DNA from: Poecilobothrus nobilitatus
Taxonomy: Eukaryota; Arthropoda; Insecta; Diptera; Dolichopodidae
Length of the DNA stretch: 64,000 nucleotides
Direction of reading: 5' to 3'
Assembly: GCA_947095535.1 (NCBI GenBank)
Contig: OX352773.1
Span: 212,060,093-212,124,092 of the forward strand
A program made the translations under genes and the position numbers. Positions 51,291 to 62,110 of this stretch are shown here, piece after piece. Each line of letters opens with the position of its first letter. The first letter of the stretch is position 1. The notes under the pieces are model-generated. The model did no database searches, had not been told where the DNA came from, and saw nothing but the letters and a program-made list of their open reading frames with translations.

Positions 51291-54200
51291 AAAATTTTAC
51301 ATTAGACATCGTTAAAGCACTTTTGAAGTTTAGCGATGTAAAATTATTGACATTAATTGTCAAAATGTTGTCTAAATATTTTCAAAAACAACCTATGCCT
51401 ATGCAATAGTCCAGTCTAGAAAGCCCTCGTATCTTAAGAATCAGAAGTCGGAGTACAAGAGTACAAGAATACTATAGGTTTGCTTACATTTACTAAAAAC
51501 ACTTAACACTTAAACTAAAACACTTAAACAAACACTTAGACTAAAACACTTAGTGTACGATTGAACAATCTGAGTGAAATTTATTTCCATGAAATTTTTT
51601 TATACTAAAAAAAATGGGCAACTATTCGTCATGGCAGAATTTTTTTGGTACCAGAATTATCATGATGCCCTAAACAAGTGCTTAGTTTGCTTATAGGTTA
51701 ATACAGCAGTGCTTCTACGGTTATACTTTGCTTGCTTTATTGCAACGGTGCAAAAATTTGTACTTAACAGAATGGACAGACAGAACAAAACTTTACCGGT
51801 CGATATAATAAAAATAGTAATACATACTCAGTTTATTCCTTTAAAAAATTTGAATGTTTTTTTTATTTGTCAAATCGAAAAAATGTAATTAAATTATTTA
51901 CGATCTTAACATTCCAATTGCTTCTTAAATTAAAAATATTTGCATTTTATTTTATTTTAAATAAAAAATTTAATGAGAAAAAAATACAATACCTAAATGT
52001 TGAATTATTTATTATTGTAGGATAATACAGGTCTAATATATACATAAATAATTATAAAAATAAAAACTATTATAAGAATTAAAGAGATTATATCTAAACT
52101 GAAAACATTTCAGACTAATTATTTTCACTTTTTAATGATTTAATTTTACAAATAAAAATATTTACTTACGTAAATATTTACTTACCACAAGAATTTTTAA
52201 AGATTGACAACTATTATAATATGTTTAATATTAAAAGTTTTAAAAAGAATCTTCAGAAACTTTAAAATGCATTGAGGGCGAGGGTATATCACCGATGTAC
52301 ATCATTCAAATATTTCAAAATCCCGTCCGTGACCATTGATTATAAAAATAAACTTCCTACATGTATAACCGTTGAACATTGCTGAATGTTCTCAAAATCT
52401 CGAATGAATTTAATGACCTTTTTTTTACCTTTAAAAATGTTCGTCAATAATGTTCATCCATTATACATTGCGTCTTAAAACGCAAGTTTATTCTTATGTT
52501 TACAGTTGAGCAAGGGCTTTTGAATTATTTGAGTATGATGTTTACCGATGATATATGTGGGACTTAACGTAAGTTTTGCTTTTATGTTTATTGATGAGAG
52601 TGGGTGTTAAAATCAACTTTTTCTTACTTTTTCCTTTGATCTCCGAATTTCAACCAATCATTGTACCCTTAAGAACGGCTCAAATCTATATATTACATGT
52701 TGCATTCTTATATACAAATTACATATTTTGCTATAATTTTGTTTTTGTTACCAGTCCTGGTGGGAAACTATAAAATTCACCCAGAAAAATTGCTTGTGAT
52801 TCTTTCTGATAATGTTGGACTTTATTAATCGATATCACCTCTTTTTAAACCGAAATTTTAGGTTGTGACATTTATTACAAATGAACAGTTTACTTTATGA
52901 GATAGGGATGTGGGGAGGATTTTTGAGGAAACGAATTTATGAAAATTTATGATTATGTAGACTTAGGTAAGAAAATTTGAAGGTTCATTTTTGAAATAAA
53001 TGATATTAATATTCTTCTTAAACTTTTCAAATATGTACACATATATGAGTTACCAACTTTGGCGACCACATGCAATGTCATGTGATTCCACAAATACAAC
53101 GTACGTAAACGAAATTTCATTACCTATGTTACAGATGGTGTACAGAAGTTCTACAGTGTAGTATTAAATTCTACTTATAACCAACAATTGACAATAAGGT
53201 AATTAGTTCGTGAAAATTAGATCTGTGAGTTAAGACTATATTTTTAAAATTACTTAACAAATCATGTAAAAATACACTTTTTTAGAGTTGAAAGACTCTA
53301 AAAACGAAATACTAAATTAGTTATGTCATTCAATTTTAAACAAATTCAAATATTATAATAAAATTTTTAATAATTTGAGAAAAAAAAAACTTTTAATAAC
53401 TTTTGTGACATTTAAATAATCCTATATATAGCACTTTTAAAATTGATATTCAATATTGGATTATTCAATCGAGTTGAAAAAACAAATATCTGGGTCAAAT
53501 TATCAATTAAACTTAATTTTATTATTAAAAAATGAAAATAATTACCATTTTTGGTAGATTTTTAAAAGATTTTAAAAAGTTAAAAGTACAAAAAAACAAA
53601 AAAATTTTTTTTTATTCCAAACTTTTATTAAAAAAAATAAACATTTGAATGGTTTTTATATCTATTTGACTATTACTTTGATTTTGTAAATGACAAAAAC
53701 AAAAATTAATTATTTCTAATGATGATAATAAATTAATTTATAAAATAAAATCAGTATATTATAAGTAAGTGGGATCATTTACTAATTTTATAATATATTT
53801 ATTACAAATTTAAGAATACAAGTATTTAAAAGCTTTATTGAACTACCCATACTAATTAGTTGAAATCAAAAATATTTATTTATTTATGTCATGTCATGTG
53901 ACATATAAATTCAATAAATCTCATTTTAATATTTATTAAAGTATAAGAAAAGAATCATTTAAAAAAAGGTGTGACAATTGTGGCTTAGGCAGTCAATTGC
54001 ATACCATTATCTATAAGTCCCTTACAATTACAAAAATCATAATATTTGTTGGCATCATAAAAATTTGTTGTTAGCTGTAATCACTGGCAAGATTCAGGAA
54101 TACATTGGTCTTGACTTGACTTTAATATAAATACGAACCGACATACACATATAGAAAACATTGTAGAAAAGGGATAAACCCCACGGTGTTAACGTGTGAG

Positions 54201-54338
54201 AAATTATGTGTGATTGTCAGAATAAGCAATCTAATAGTATTGATCACTCCCTTGTCTTAGAGATAAGAAATTTTACCCGGACAAAATACGTGACATAAAA
54301 AAGGAAAGAGAATGCCGTGAAAATCACATTGATGGTGC
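51291..54338. other. AT-rich DNA, one minisatellite, no genes recognised
   Basis: Contains the ACACTTA array at 51.5 kb. A slightly GC-richer, unrecognised patch lies at about 52,260-52,790, with a 65-codon open frame that carries no motif. Nothing else was recognised. Confidence 0.45.
51495..51553 (+). repeat. ACACTTA minisatellite
   Basis: Five irregular units of ACACTTA spaced by AAACTAAA or AAACAA (for example ACACTTAACACTTAAACT). A short degenerate array. Confidence 0.75.
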
Positions 54339-54530
54339 TAAACTTCTATTTCAATAAGTGCCTTCTACTAACCTATAGAATTGAAATTTAATTTTTGGAA
54401 TCAATAAAACTGTATGCTAGTGTTCGATTTAAAATTTTGGATTTTATAAAACGTATAGCTGGGAACATTGTTAATAATAAACTTCTACTTAAAAAAGTGT
54501 CATCTTCTAACGTATAGAGTAAAAATTTTC
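54339..54530 (+). repeat. Degenerate tandem duplication, 139-bp period
   Basis: TAAACTTCTATTTCAATAAG...TTCTACTAACCTATAG (54,339-54,391) recurs 139 bp later as TAAACTTCTACTTAAAAAAG...CTTCTAACGTATAG (54,478-54,530). Further on, CCAGCGTCTAAAGCAAATTA at about 54,636 echoes CAGCGTCTTTGAAGCGAATT at about 54,531. An old duplication; non-coding. Confidence 0.6.
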
Positions 54531-54539
54531 AGCGTCTTT

Positions 54540-55619
54540 GAAGCGAATTAATAGGTAATTTAATAAGCGTAACTTTATCAAAATCTGAATTTATTTTACA
54601 CATATTATATTTTATGTCATTTATTAATTGATATCCAGCGTCTAAAGCAAATTAACATGAATTATTTCATTTCTCCAAAAATGTCTAACTGAACCTTATT
54701 CTAACATTTTCTTTTAATAAACATTCACACACAACATATATAATTGTTGATAGTTTCATTTGGAGGAAATTGAAAAAAAAAAAAACCAAAATTCAAGTGT
54801 GAAAAATTTAAATCTTTTTTTAAAATTAAAGAATTATCCAAAAAAAAAGAATTTTTTTGTTATGTGGTGAAGAATTAGTTATAAAATCAAGACGATAAAT
54901 ATATTCATACACCTAACAAAATGATTAAAATGATCAATCCCAAAAAAGATCGCTATAAATCGCTATTTTTTCTGTATTAATTTAAAATTCTAAACACGAA
55001 ATTAAAATTTAAATAAAACAATAGGTAATTTCATTGGTTACTAATTGATGTCAATTTTAGATCGTTCGTTGTTCAAGTCAAAAAAAACGAAATTTTTCAA
55101 AAACTGAATGAACTTTAAATTGAATTTTAAGTTTTCTATTGATTGATTACTGATTGTATGGAATGTTGTTCATTATGTAGTCATTTTGGTTAAAATTTAG
55201 TAAACAAGTTCTTTATTGAAAGTTTAGTTCTATTGAAAATTTGATATTAGCCTATAAGCAAGGAATCAAAATGAAAAAATTTGGATTCCCTAAATTTAAC
55301 CATAAGGTCTTGCAAAAAAATTTTTTTTAAAAGAATTCTTTTATACTCTCTCAAAGACGGCAGATATTGGTATTCTTCTTATTGAAAACTCTAAATATGA
55401 TATGCTTTGAACTTTTTTTAATACAAATTAAAAACTTTATAACTCAAAAAGCTTTGCCCAACTTACTCAAAGAAATACATAAAATACTGATAGAATAAAA
55501 ATAAATGATAATCAGTTGTTCTCGTTTGAAAATTAACACACAGCATAGTATAACCAACAATAAAGAACTTCACTCGTATAAAAGACAGTTAAAATATAAT
55601 AGAAAGAGCAATTGTATAA
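54540..55619. other. AT-rich DNA upstream of the satellite
   Basis: No gene was recognised. The last ~60 bp (GAAAGAGCAATTGTATAA before the first TTAGG) faintly resemble the end of a satellite monomer, so a fourth, decayed unit may precede the array. Confidence 0.45.
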
Positions 55620-56220
55620 TTAGGTTAGGATATGTCGCCTAAGAATGTCAACTAGAATTACTAAGGTTCATCCCGATTGGTTTTATACTACATCAATGCA
55701 TCCGTTAAACTTTAAGCAAATTGCCGATATCTGTAGAACTATTGAAACTTTAAGCGTTCTTTTAAATAAATAGGGAAGAAAAAAAAACCAAGTTAACCAA
55801 CCAATGATTAGGTTAGGAAATTACCCCTTAGAATGTGAACTATAATTGATAAAGTTCATCTGCGATTGGGTTTAAACATTAATGAACCGGTCTAATTTTA
55901 AGCAAATTTAAAATATCTGTACAATTATTGAAGCTTTAAGGATTAATTCCAATAAATAGGAGAGCAAAAAGAAACCAACGTAATCAATCATTGATTAGGT
56001 TAGGGTATGTCTCCTTAGCAAAGTTCAAACAGAAATAGCTAAGGTTCATTTTTATTTCAAATTTCTTTTCAATAGATTATTTCCTATTGGTTTTTGTACA
56101 ACAAAGATTCTCTCCAACTTTAAACACATTGAAAATATCTGTACAAGTATTGAAGCTCCAAGCGTAAGATCAAATATATATAGGAAAGCAAAAAAAAAAC
56201 CAATGTAAGCAATCAACCCA
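55620..56220 (+). repeat. Three-unit tandem satellite, ~188-bp monomer
   Basis: Monomers start at 55,620, 55,808 and 55,995, each with TTAGGTTAGG. Shared blocks in order are: CCTTAGAATGTGAACT or equivalent, CTAAGGTTCATC, GATTGG, a CTTTAA/AATTTTAAGCAAATT block, ATATCTGTACAA-TATTGAAGC, AAATAGG, GCAAAAA..AACCAA and TAATCAATCA. Periods are 188 and 187 bp. The third unit is longer by about 35 bp. Identity is moderate, so the array is old or evolving fast. Function unknown; the period is in the range of nucleosome-sized satellites. Confidence 0.88.
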
Positions 56221-57832
56221 AATCGAAAAGTCTTGTTTTTTATTCATACGAAATATGGTGTCCAGTTGAAAAAATATCAGTTATATTTTGAATATAAATT
56301 CCGAGCATAAATCATTTAAATATCATTCAATTTTGAAAAAGAATTGCTGTCAATAAAGACATCATTTTATCACCTAGAAAATTCCTTTTTTATATTATGT
56401 AAAGAATCATTTTAAATATATTTAAAAAAAAAGTTAAATGTGGGAAGTAATTAAAAAAATAAACAAATTTTTTGTGATCAACATGTTCAATTCTGTGTTG
56501 TTGTTCGATTGTTAAATCGGGACACTATTTTTTTAATTTAAATTAGCATAAAACTCACCAATAATTATGTGAAATTCTTTTACTTTATTACAAAATTTCT
56601 TTCAATAAAAATTTATCTTCTTTCTCTTTCTTTTTTTTATTTTTGTTTTTGTTATTTTTAGTATTAGTATTCTAAACATATTTTAAAATTTTTATGATTT
56701 TTCTTTGCCCTCTAAAAAATCAAAATCATTAAATTCTCAAAAAAACAAAAAAAATATTCTACTCTTATATTGTCACTTCTACTAAAAAAGGTTATTTTTA
56801 AAATTTTGTTATTTTTTAGAATTGAACTCCATAACAATTATACTCCATCTATGGTCAAATCACGTTCGCACAAATTAACTGAATAGTGGTATTAAAAAAT
56901 TTCTTCGTGGTTTACAGTTTAAGTTTCAATACGTTTTTAATATAATGGTAGTTTAATAGTGTATATTTTTTTTTTTTTGTTTTTTTTTAGTTTGGAAGTT
57001 TTATGTGTGTGCTATGAATATTTGGAGGGGCTGAACTATAATAAAAATAAAATATGGTCTAATGAATTAGAAAATCTATTGAATGTTATATTTTATAGGT
57101 GAATGAACACATATTTTTTTTTTTTAAACTAATTAATAATACTCGAAAATTGATTTGTCAAAATAAATTACAATTTAATAATTTGCCATTTTTATTATAT
57201 TGAATTTCCATTAATGGCTAACAATATTCTAATTGGAAATTAAAATTAAAACATATGTGTTTTTTATATTCGTATATACAATATATATTTTAATTTATTT
57301 GAATTTTTTCTACGGACCATATATTCTCGAAATAATATACTGCTCAGGATATTATTTCTGACATTTATTAAAATTTTACGTCATCATACTTGAAATGATT
57401 TAAATATAGATATATACATATATATATATATATTTTTACTAATACAGATATATTCCATGTCTTCAGAATGTACTGAAAACGATTTTGTTAGATAAAATGT
57501 CCAAAAAACTTAAACACTTGCTTGTAAGTATATGCGGGCTCAGCGAAACATTCGTCTAAAGTAATTTTTTTGAACCATCAAGCAACGATCTTAGTGATTT
57601 ACCGGTTAAGCAACATGCAGAAATGGTAAGGTTTTTGAACGCAAAGAAATGGATCTAAAATAAAACCGAATATAGCTCTATTATAAGCCTTTCGGTCACA
57701 AAAGTGGTAGCAAAACGATGCGCTAAAGCGCTAATTGAGTTTCGATGACCAACCACCTATACCAACCAACCAACCAAATTTTTTTACAGCTAATACAGTT
57801 TGGGTGCAACTATATGTTTATATAACTGAAAC
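56221..57832. other. AT-rich DNA with a GC-richer unexplained patch
   Basis: Mostly featureless. A TA run lies at about 57,413-57,432. At about 57,530-57,780 base composition is less skewed (for example TTACCGGTTAAGCAACATGC, GATGCGCTAAAGCGC), which may be a remnant of an unrecognised element. It lies directly upstream of the 158-codon frame. Confidence 0.45.
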
Positions 57833-58309
57833 ATGTGTTTTATTAAGGCCTTATTTACCACTTATCAGCCTTCAAATATAGCCTTAATATTACCACTTAT
57901 CAGTAATCAAATAATTAAAAATTCATTTTTTTTTTATATAAGTGAGTATGTAAGTTTTTTTACTAATCAAAACATTATTAAGTTATTACCAAATACGGTT
58001 TTGACAAAAACTTATCAAAAAATAGATTATTTGATTAGTAATAAAATCCAGATAAAAATGAAAATTAGAGACTTCGTAAAAACTTTTAAAATCACAAATA
58101 TTATTAGAGCAATTTATGCTACTGTAATAGAATTTAAAGCATTACGATGTCATTTTAGAAATAATTTATTTGATCTAGAACTTATTACTGTAATTTTCTG
58201 TAATCTTGAACTTATGATCAATAATTTATTTCTGTATTATTTATTAAGCAATTTATTTACTTTAGATACAAAACTTACCAGCAGAGAAAACTATTATACT
58301 CGTATATAA
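57833..58309 (+). other. 158-codon open reading frame of unknown status
   Basis: The longest ATG-to-stop frame in the window. The translation begins MCFIKALFTTYQPSNI and is rich in I, L, F, N, K and T. Hydrophobic stretches are near residues 17-25 and 129-145, and there is a basic stretch (KIQIKMKIRDFVK) near residue 75. I recognise no domain. By hand count about 17% of third positions and 23% of first positions are G or C, a weak hint of coding bias. A random sequence of this composition should rarely give a frame this long. It may be a decayed transposon or gene fragment, an orphan gene, or chance. No promoter, intron or poly(A) signal can be tied to it. Confidence 0.25.
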
Positions 58310-58429
58310 ATGTTAATGTATAAATCTAGTTTAAAATAGTGTTGAATTTTTAAAGCAAAAGGTATATTTTCAATTATTTATAAAGAGTCATAACTTAACC
58401 AATACACATGTCCCTTACCATTTCTTTTC

Positions 58430-58626
58430 TTAATATTTCTTCCTTAATATTTATAGCCATTTGACTCTACACAACCAGTCAGCACCCTATCTCACTATTT
58501 TGATCAAGCGAAGAGGTGGGTTTAGTGAGTAAAAACCTGACACAATCAAGAGCTCTTAAAATGTTTTGGTGTTACCTCCAATATTAAGATTTCTTGGTGA
58601 AGATTCTCTACTTCCATTAGAGAAAA
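58430..58626 (+). mobile_element. SINE-B family, copy 7
   Basis: GAGGTGGGTTTAGTGAGTAA, AACCTGACACAATCAAGAGC and TTTTGGTGTTACCTCC match the 3' domain of copies 4 and 5 (GGTGGGT...TTAGTCA.TAA, TCTGAC..TATCAAGG). The 5' part (TTTCTTTTCTTAATATTTC) is too diverged to place. It ends in an A-rich stretch. Confidence 0.5.
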
Positions 58627-61359
58627 ATAAAAATGTATTATAGTGAATCTTAATCTCTTAGAATGTTGTTTTATAATATTTGAATGTTTATTTTATAATA
58701 AATATTAATTCTAACACAGTATAAATCTGTTTAATATCAATTAATCAAATACATATTAAATTTTTTGTTTTTTTTTTTAAATAAAACATCATTAATTTAT
58801 TTAGTTTAAGTCTAAACAATAAAACAAAAAATTTTTCAACTAATAAAATATTTTCAAAAACAAAACCAAAACAAAAGCATCTGCTGCCACGCGACTGTTG
58901 ATACGCAGCTTAACTTGTTTTTTTGTGTTTTTAACTTTCTGGTTTTTTTTTTTTTGTTTGATTGGTTTGATTTTTTGCGCTTCTACTCACTTTAAATTTG
59001 GTTTTTCTTCTCTTATTTTTTTACGAAAAAGTTTTTTTTTTTTTAACTTTAACCCGATCTTTTAAATAATTATCATTAAAAAAGAAGACCACCTCAGGGA
59101 AAAATGTATCAAAAGTTGTTTTTAATATTTACGAAAAAGAGTAAACAGACGACCATAGTAAAGATAAAAACAAAACAAAAAAGTAAAAACCAAACCAAAT
59201 TGAAGACATATCGGTTTGCTTTCTTCAAAAAAAAAAAAACAAAAAAAAAAATACTAACCACTAAAAAATTCAACTAACAATCAAACAAACAAAACACAAC
59301 CCCTTCATACAACGAATAACAACAAAAAAAAAAAACCAAAAAAAAAAAAAACAATACAAAACATATTGCAGTTGGTCTCCTAAATTTTTTATTATATATT
59401 TTGATTAAATTTTTGAACAGATCCATTTTTTATCCTTTGATGATTTTAGAAAAAAAATAAATAAATTAACACAAACAAGGACTTAAAATTAAACCTATAC
59501 TAGAAAAGGGTTCATTTTTTTTCTTTTTAGGTCCAAACATTTTTGTCCTTTTTAATTTGTACTCACATTTTAGTTCAAATATTGTAAAGACGAACTGTAC
59601 AATCAAAAAGTTCCTTGAAAGATACTTTAAATCTATCTGAAAATTAAAGGAATGGTATCCTTTTTGCTTTCCATTTTTTTTTTTTTCAGAAAAATTGTCT
59701 TAGACTTAAACAATGGAGGAGATAAGAGATAGAAATTTTTTGAGAAAATAATGATTGGTATTAAGAATTTGTTTAGGTTTTATAATTCCGTATAATTCAC
59801 TTTAAAGTAGACAAGTTTGAGAAGTATAATTATGCAACTGAATCCCTAAATTTAGTACTTCATTGGCTCTCCTCAATGTCCTCTTAATTGGATATACTAA
59901 AAATATGTTTTTAAATATAATGAAATTTGTACAAAACCTAAAACTAATTGAATTTAAATTTGTATTTATTTGCTTGGTACTCAATTGTTTTTTATAACAA
60001 ATGAAATGTTTTGTTTCCTTATAGTTGACCAGTACAAAGATAACATTTTAATTTCATAGTATGTATTTTTTTTTTTTTTTGAAATTTAGGCCTAAATAAT
60101 GATTTTTGTTTTTATCAATTAAGTTCTTAAGAATGGATTAGAGAATATCAGAAGGAGATCATGTTAGATGAATGCCTCAATTAAAAAACCAAAAAAAAAA
60201 AAAGAGTTGAAATGGAGTTACTTTGTATTGTTGTTGTTCGATCTGTTTTGTTTATTTTGTTTGTTGAAAGACAAGATCATAGCAAATGTGCAGCATAACA
60301 CTTTTTTTTGTTTCGTTTTTTAATTTTTTAATTTTGAAGATTTTTTTTTTTTTTTTTAAAGACAGATGGACTTAATTTTGTTCTTATTTTGTATACTTTA
60401 GATGAAAAATAAGAACAGCCTATATGTGTACGCATGCTATTTCTAAAGGAAGTTTTTTTTTTGTGTTTCTTTAAAATTTTTTTGGAATAGGCTTAAAACT
60501 TAGGTTATATGTATATAATTTTTTTTTGTTCAAGAAAGGATTATTTTTTTTGTTTCTTTTTTTGTGTAAAGGATTAGAAGAAGAGCAAAAAAAAAAAAAG
60601 AAAAGTTGTTACGCAAAAAAAAATTAATGTTTTGTTTTTAAAAATTACCTAAAAAATTTGACAGCGGTAAGCAGCTGAAGGATGAAGAAAAATTAAAGAT
60701 TAAGTAACAGGCAAAAAAAAAAAAAAACAAGAAATAAAATTAGGTCTTAGGTATGGTAATTCCTGTTTTCTAAGATTAAATGAAAAAGGATGTCTATACA
60801 AATCAATTTTTTCTACTATTTCTTAGGAATTTAAATTTCATAAGGCTTGTGCTATATTCTAGATAAATATATATATTTTTTTGTTTTTAAATAAAATCTG
60901 GTACCAATGATTTAAAGATATTTTTCTTTATTATTTATGTTTACTAAACATATGTTTCTTTTTAATAAAAAATTTAAAGATTAGAATTTGCTTTTGTAAT
61001 GTAAAAACTCTAAAACTAATATGTAATGAGTTATGACTCCTTATTTTTTACTTTATATAGGGTGGATTATATATTAGTCTAACAAGAGAATTTTTTTGAC
61101 ATTAGAACGGTTTATATTTGGCGACTTCTATTTGAGTAAGTGTCCAGCCTTTAATAGAACCATTATTTAATCATGAGAGATTTACGATATGCAGACAATG
61201 GTATACAAATTTAGAGTGTAATGATATAGTGTCAAAATTGCTATACCTCAGGTTTCCAAACATTTACCAAACATTCTCTTCTTATTATTAGCTGCCAGAG
61301 TTTATGTTCGCAAAGTAATACAAAAAATGCCAACTTGACAGAGGATATAGAAATAGAGA
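58627..61359. other. AT-rich DNA, dense homopolymers, no genes recognised
   Basis: Dense A and T tracts (about 59,230-59,350, 60,070-60,080, 60,340-60,357). No gene or element was recognised. Confidence 0.5.
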
Positions 61360-62110
61360 AATATCTATCTATCTATCAGATAGTGAAGTAGCCATAAAGG
61401 TTCTCAACTCGCAAGCAATCAAATACCAATTCATTTAGGAGTGGTCAGCGAAACTAAATCGCATAGGATCAGCCGACAAAATAATACTCTTCTGGCTACC
61501 TGGTCACCTCGGTATAGAGGGAAATGATAAAAACTGATGGAAATGGATGGTTCGAATTGCAAAAGTAGGAACTATAACTCTTTTCACAGATCTCGAACCT
61601 TCTTATAGCATAAGTAAACAGAAAATAAAAGAAGCACTAAAAATTCAAGAGGAAAACTGTAGAAGCGAACTATGGAGTGGAAATTGTGGACTCAGCCAAT
61701 CTAATGAACTTCTTAGAATAGAACGGGAAAAGATATGATAAAAACTTTGAAGACAGATTTTCTGTTTACATACTGCTGACTAAAAGGGACACTTAAAGTA
61801 AATTGAATTAGGGAATGCCGATACATATTACATGTCCATTCTGTCAAGAAGAAAATAATCTGCAAGGCACATACTCAAAAACTGTGGCGTTTTACTTCGA
61901 GCTAGATAGGTACATATAGGAGTATATTGCTTTACTGAAGATGAATGGCCGGCAATTAACCCACCACAGATCTTTAGTTTCTTAGAGACAGTGCGGGTGA
62001 CATAAGCATTATAAGGCAAAGTGGAGGCAAGACAAACAAGGTATGTATAATAGTAGGGAAAGTACAATAGATCAATATCAAAAGCTCGTAGTGTTTCTTA
62101 TTCCTCTTAA
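61360..62110 (+). mobile_element. 5'-truncated LINE, 3' end with RNase H remnant (I/R1/LOA-type)
   Basis: The 3' part of a non-LTR retrotransposon: the end of ORF2 (RNase H, linker, CxxC motif, C-terminus) followed by a short 3' untranslated region (ACAATAGATCAATATC...GCTCGTAGTGTTTC). Insect LINEs of the I, R1 and LOA groups carry RNase H at this place; exact clade not determined. Endonuclease and reverse transcriptase are missing, and there are stops and frameshifts, so the copy is dead. The start is uncertain; sequence upstream to about 61,180 may also belong. Confidence 0.7.
61370..62005 (+). pseudogene. LINE ORF2 C-terminal fragment: RNase H and CxxC tail
   Basis: In one frame, LSDSEVAIKVLNSQAIK (61,373 on) matches the third catalytic motif of RNase H, with Asp in D-S-x-x-A-I-K. 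KIILFWLPGHLGIEGNDK (61,478-61,531) matches W-x-P-G-H-x-G-I-x-G-N, which carries the catalytic/substrate-binding His; the following A-D is lost. Stops interrupt at 61,436 (TAG) and 61,535 (TGA). The same frame continues through KIKEALKIQEENCRSELW and GLSQSNELL to a stop at 61,739. A CPFCQEE motif (61,833 on) lies in a +1-shifted frame. The original frame resumes as FTEDEWPAINPPQIFSFLE and ends TAA at 62,003. Several frameshifts and stops mean no product. Confidence 0.72.

Noticed and set aside
55620..55629. TTAGGTTAGG as insect telomere repeat
   Set aside because: Only two TTAGG units per monomer at a 188-bp period; the rest of the monomer is unrelated, so it is not a telomeric array.
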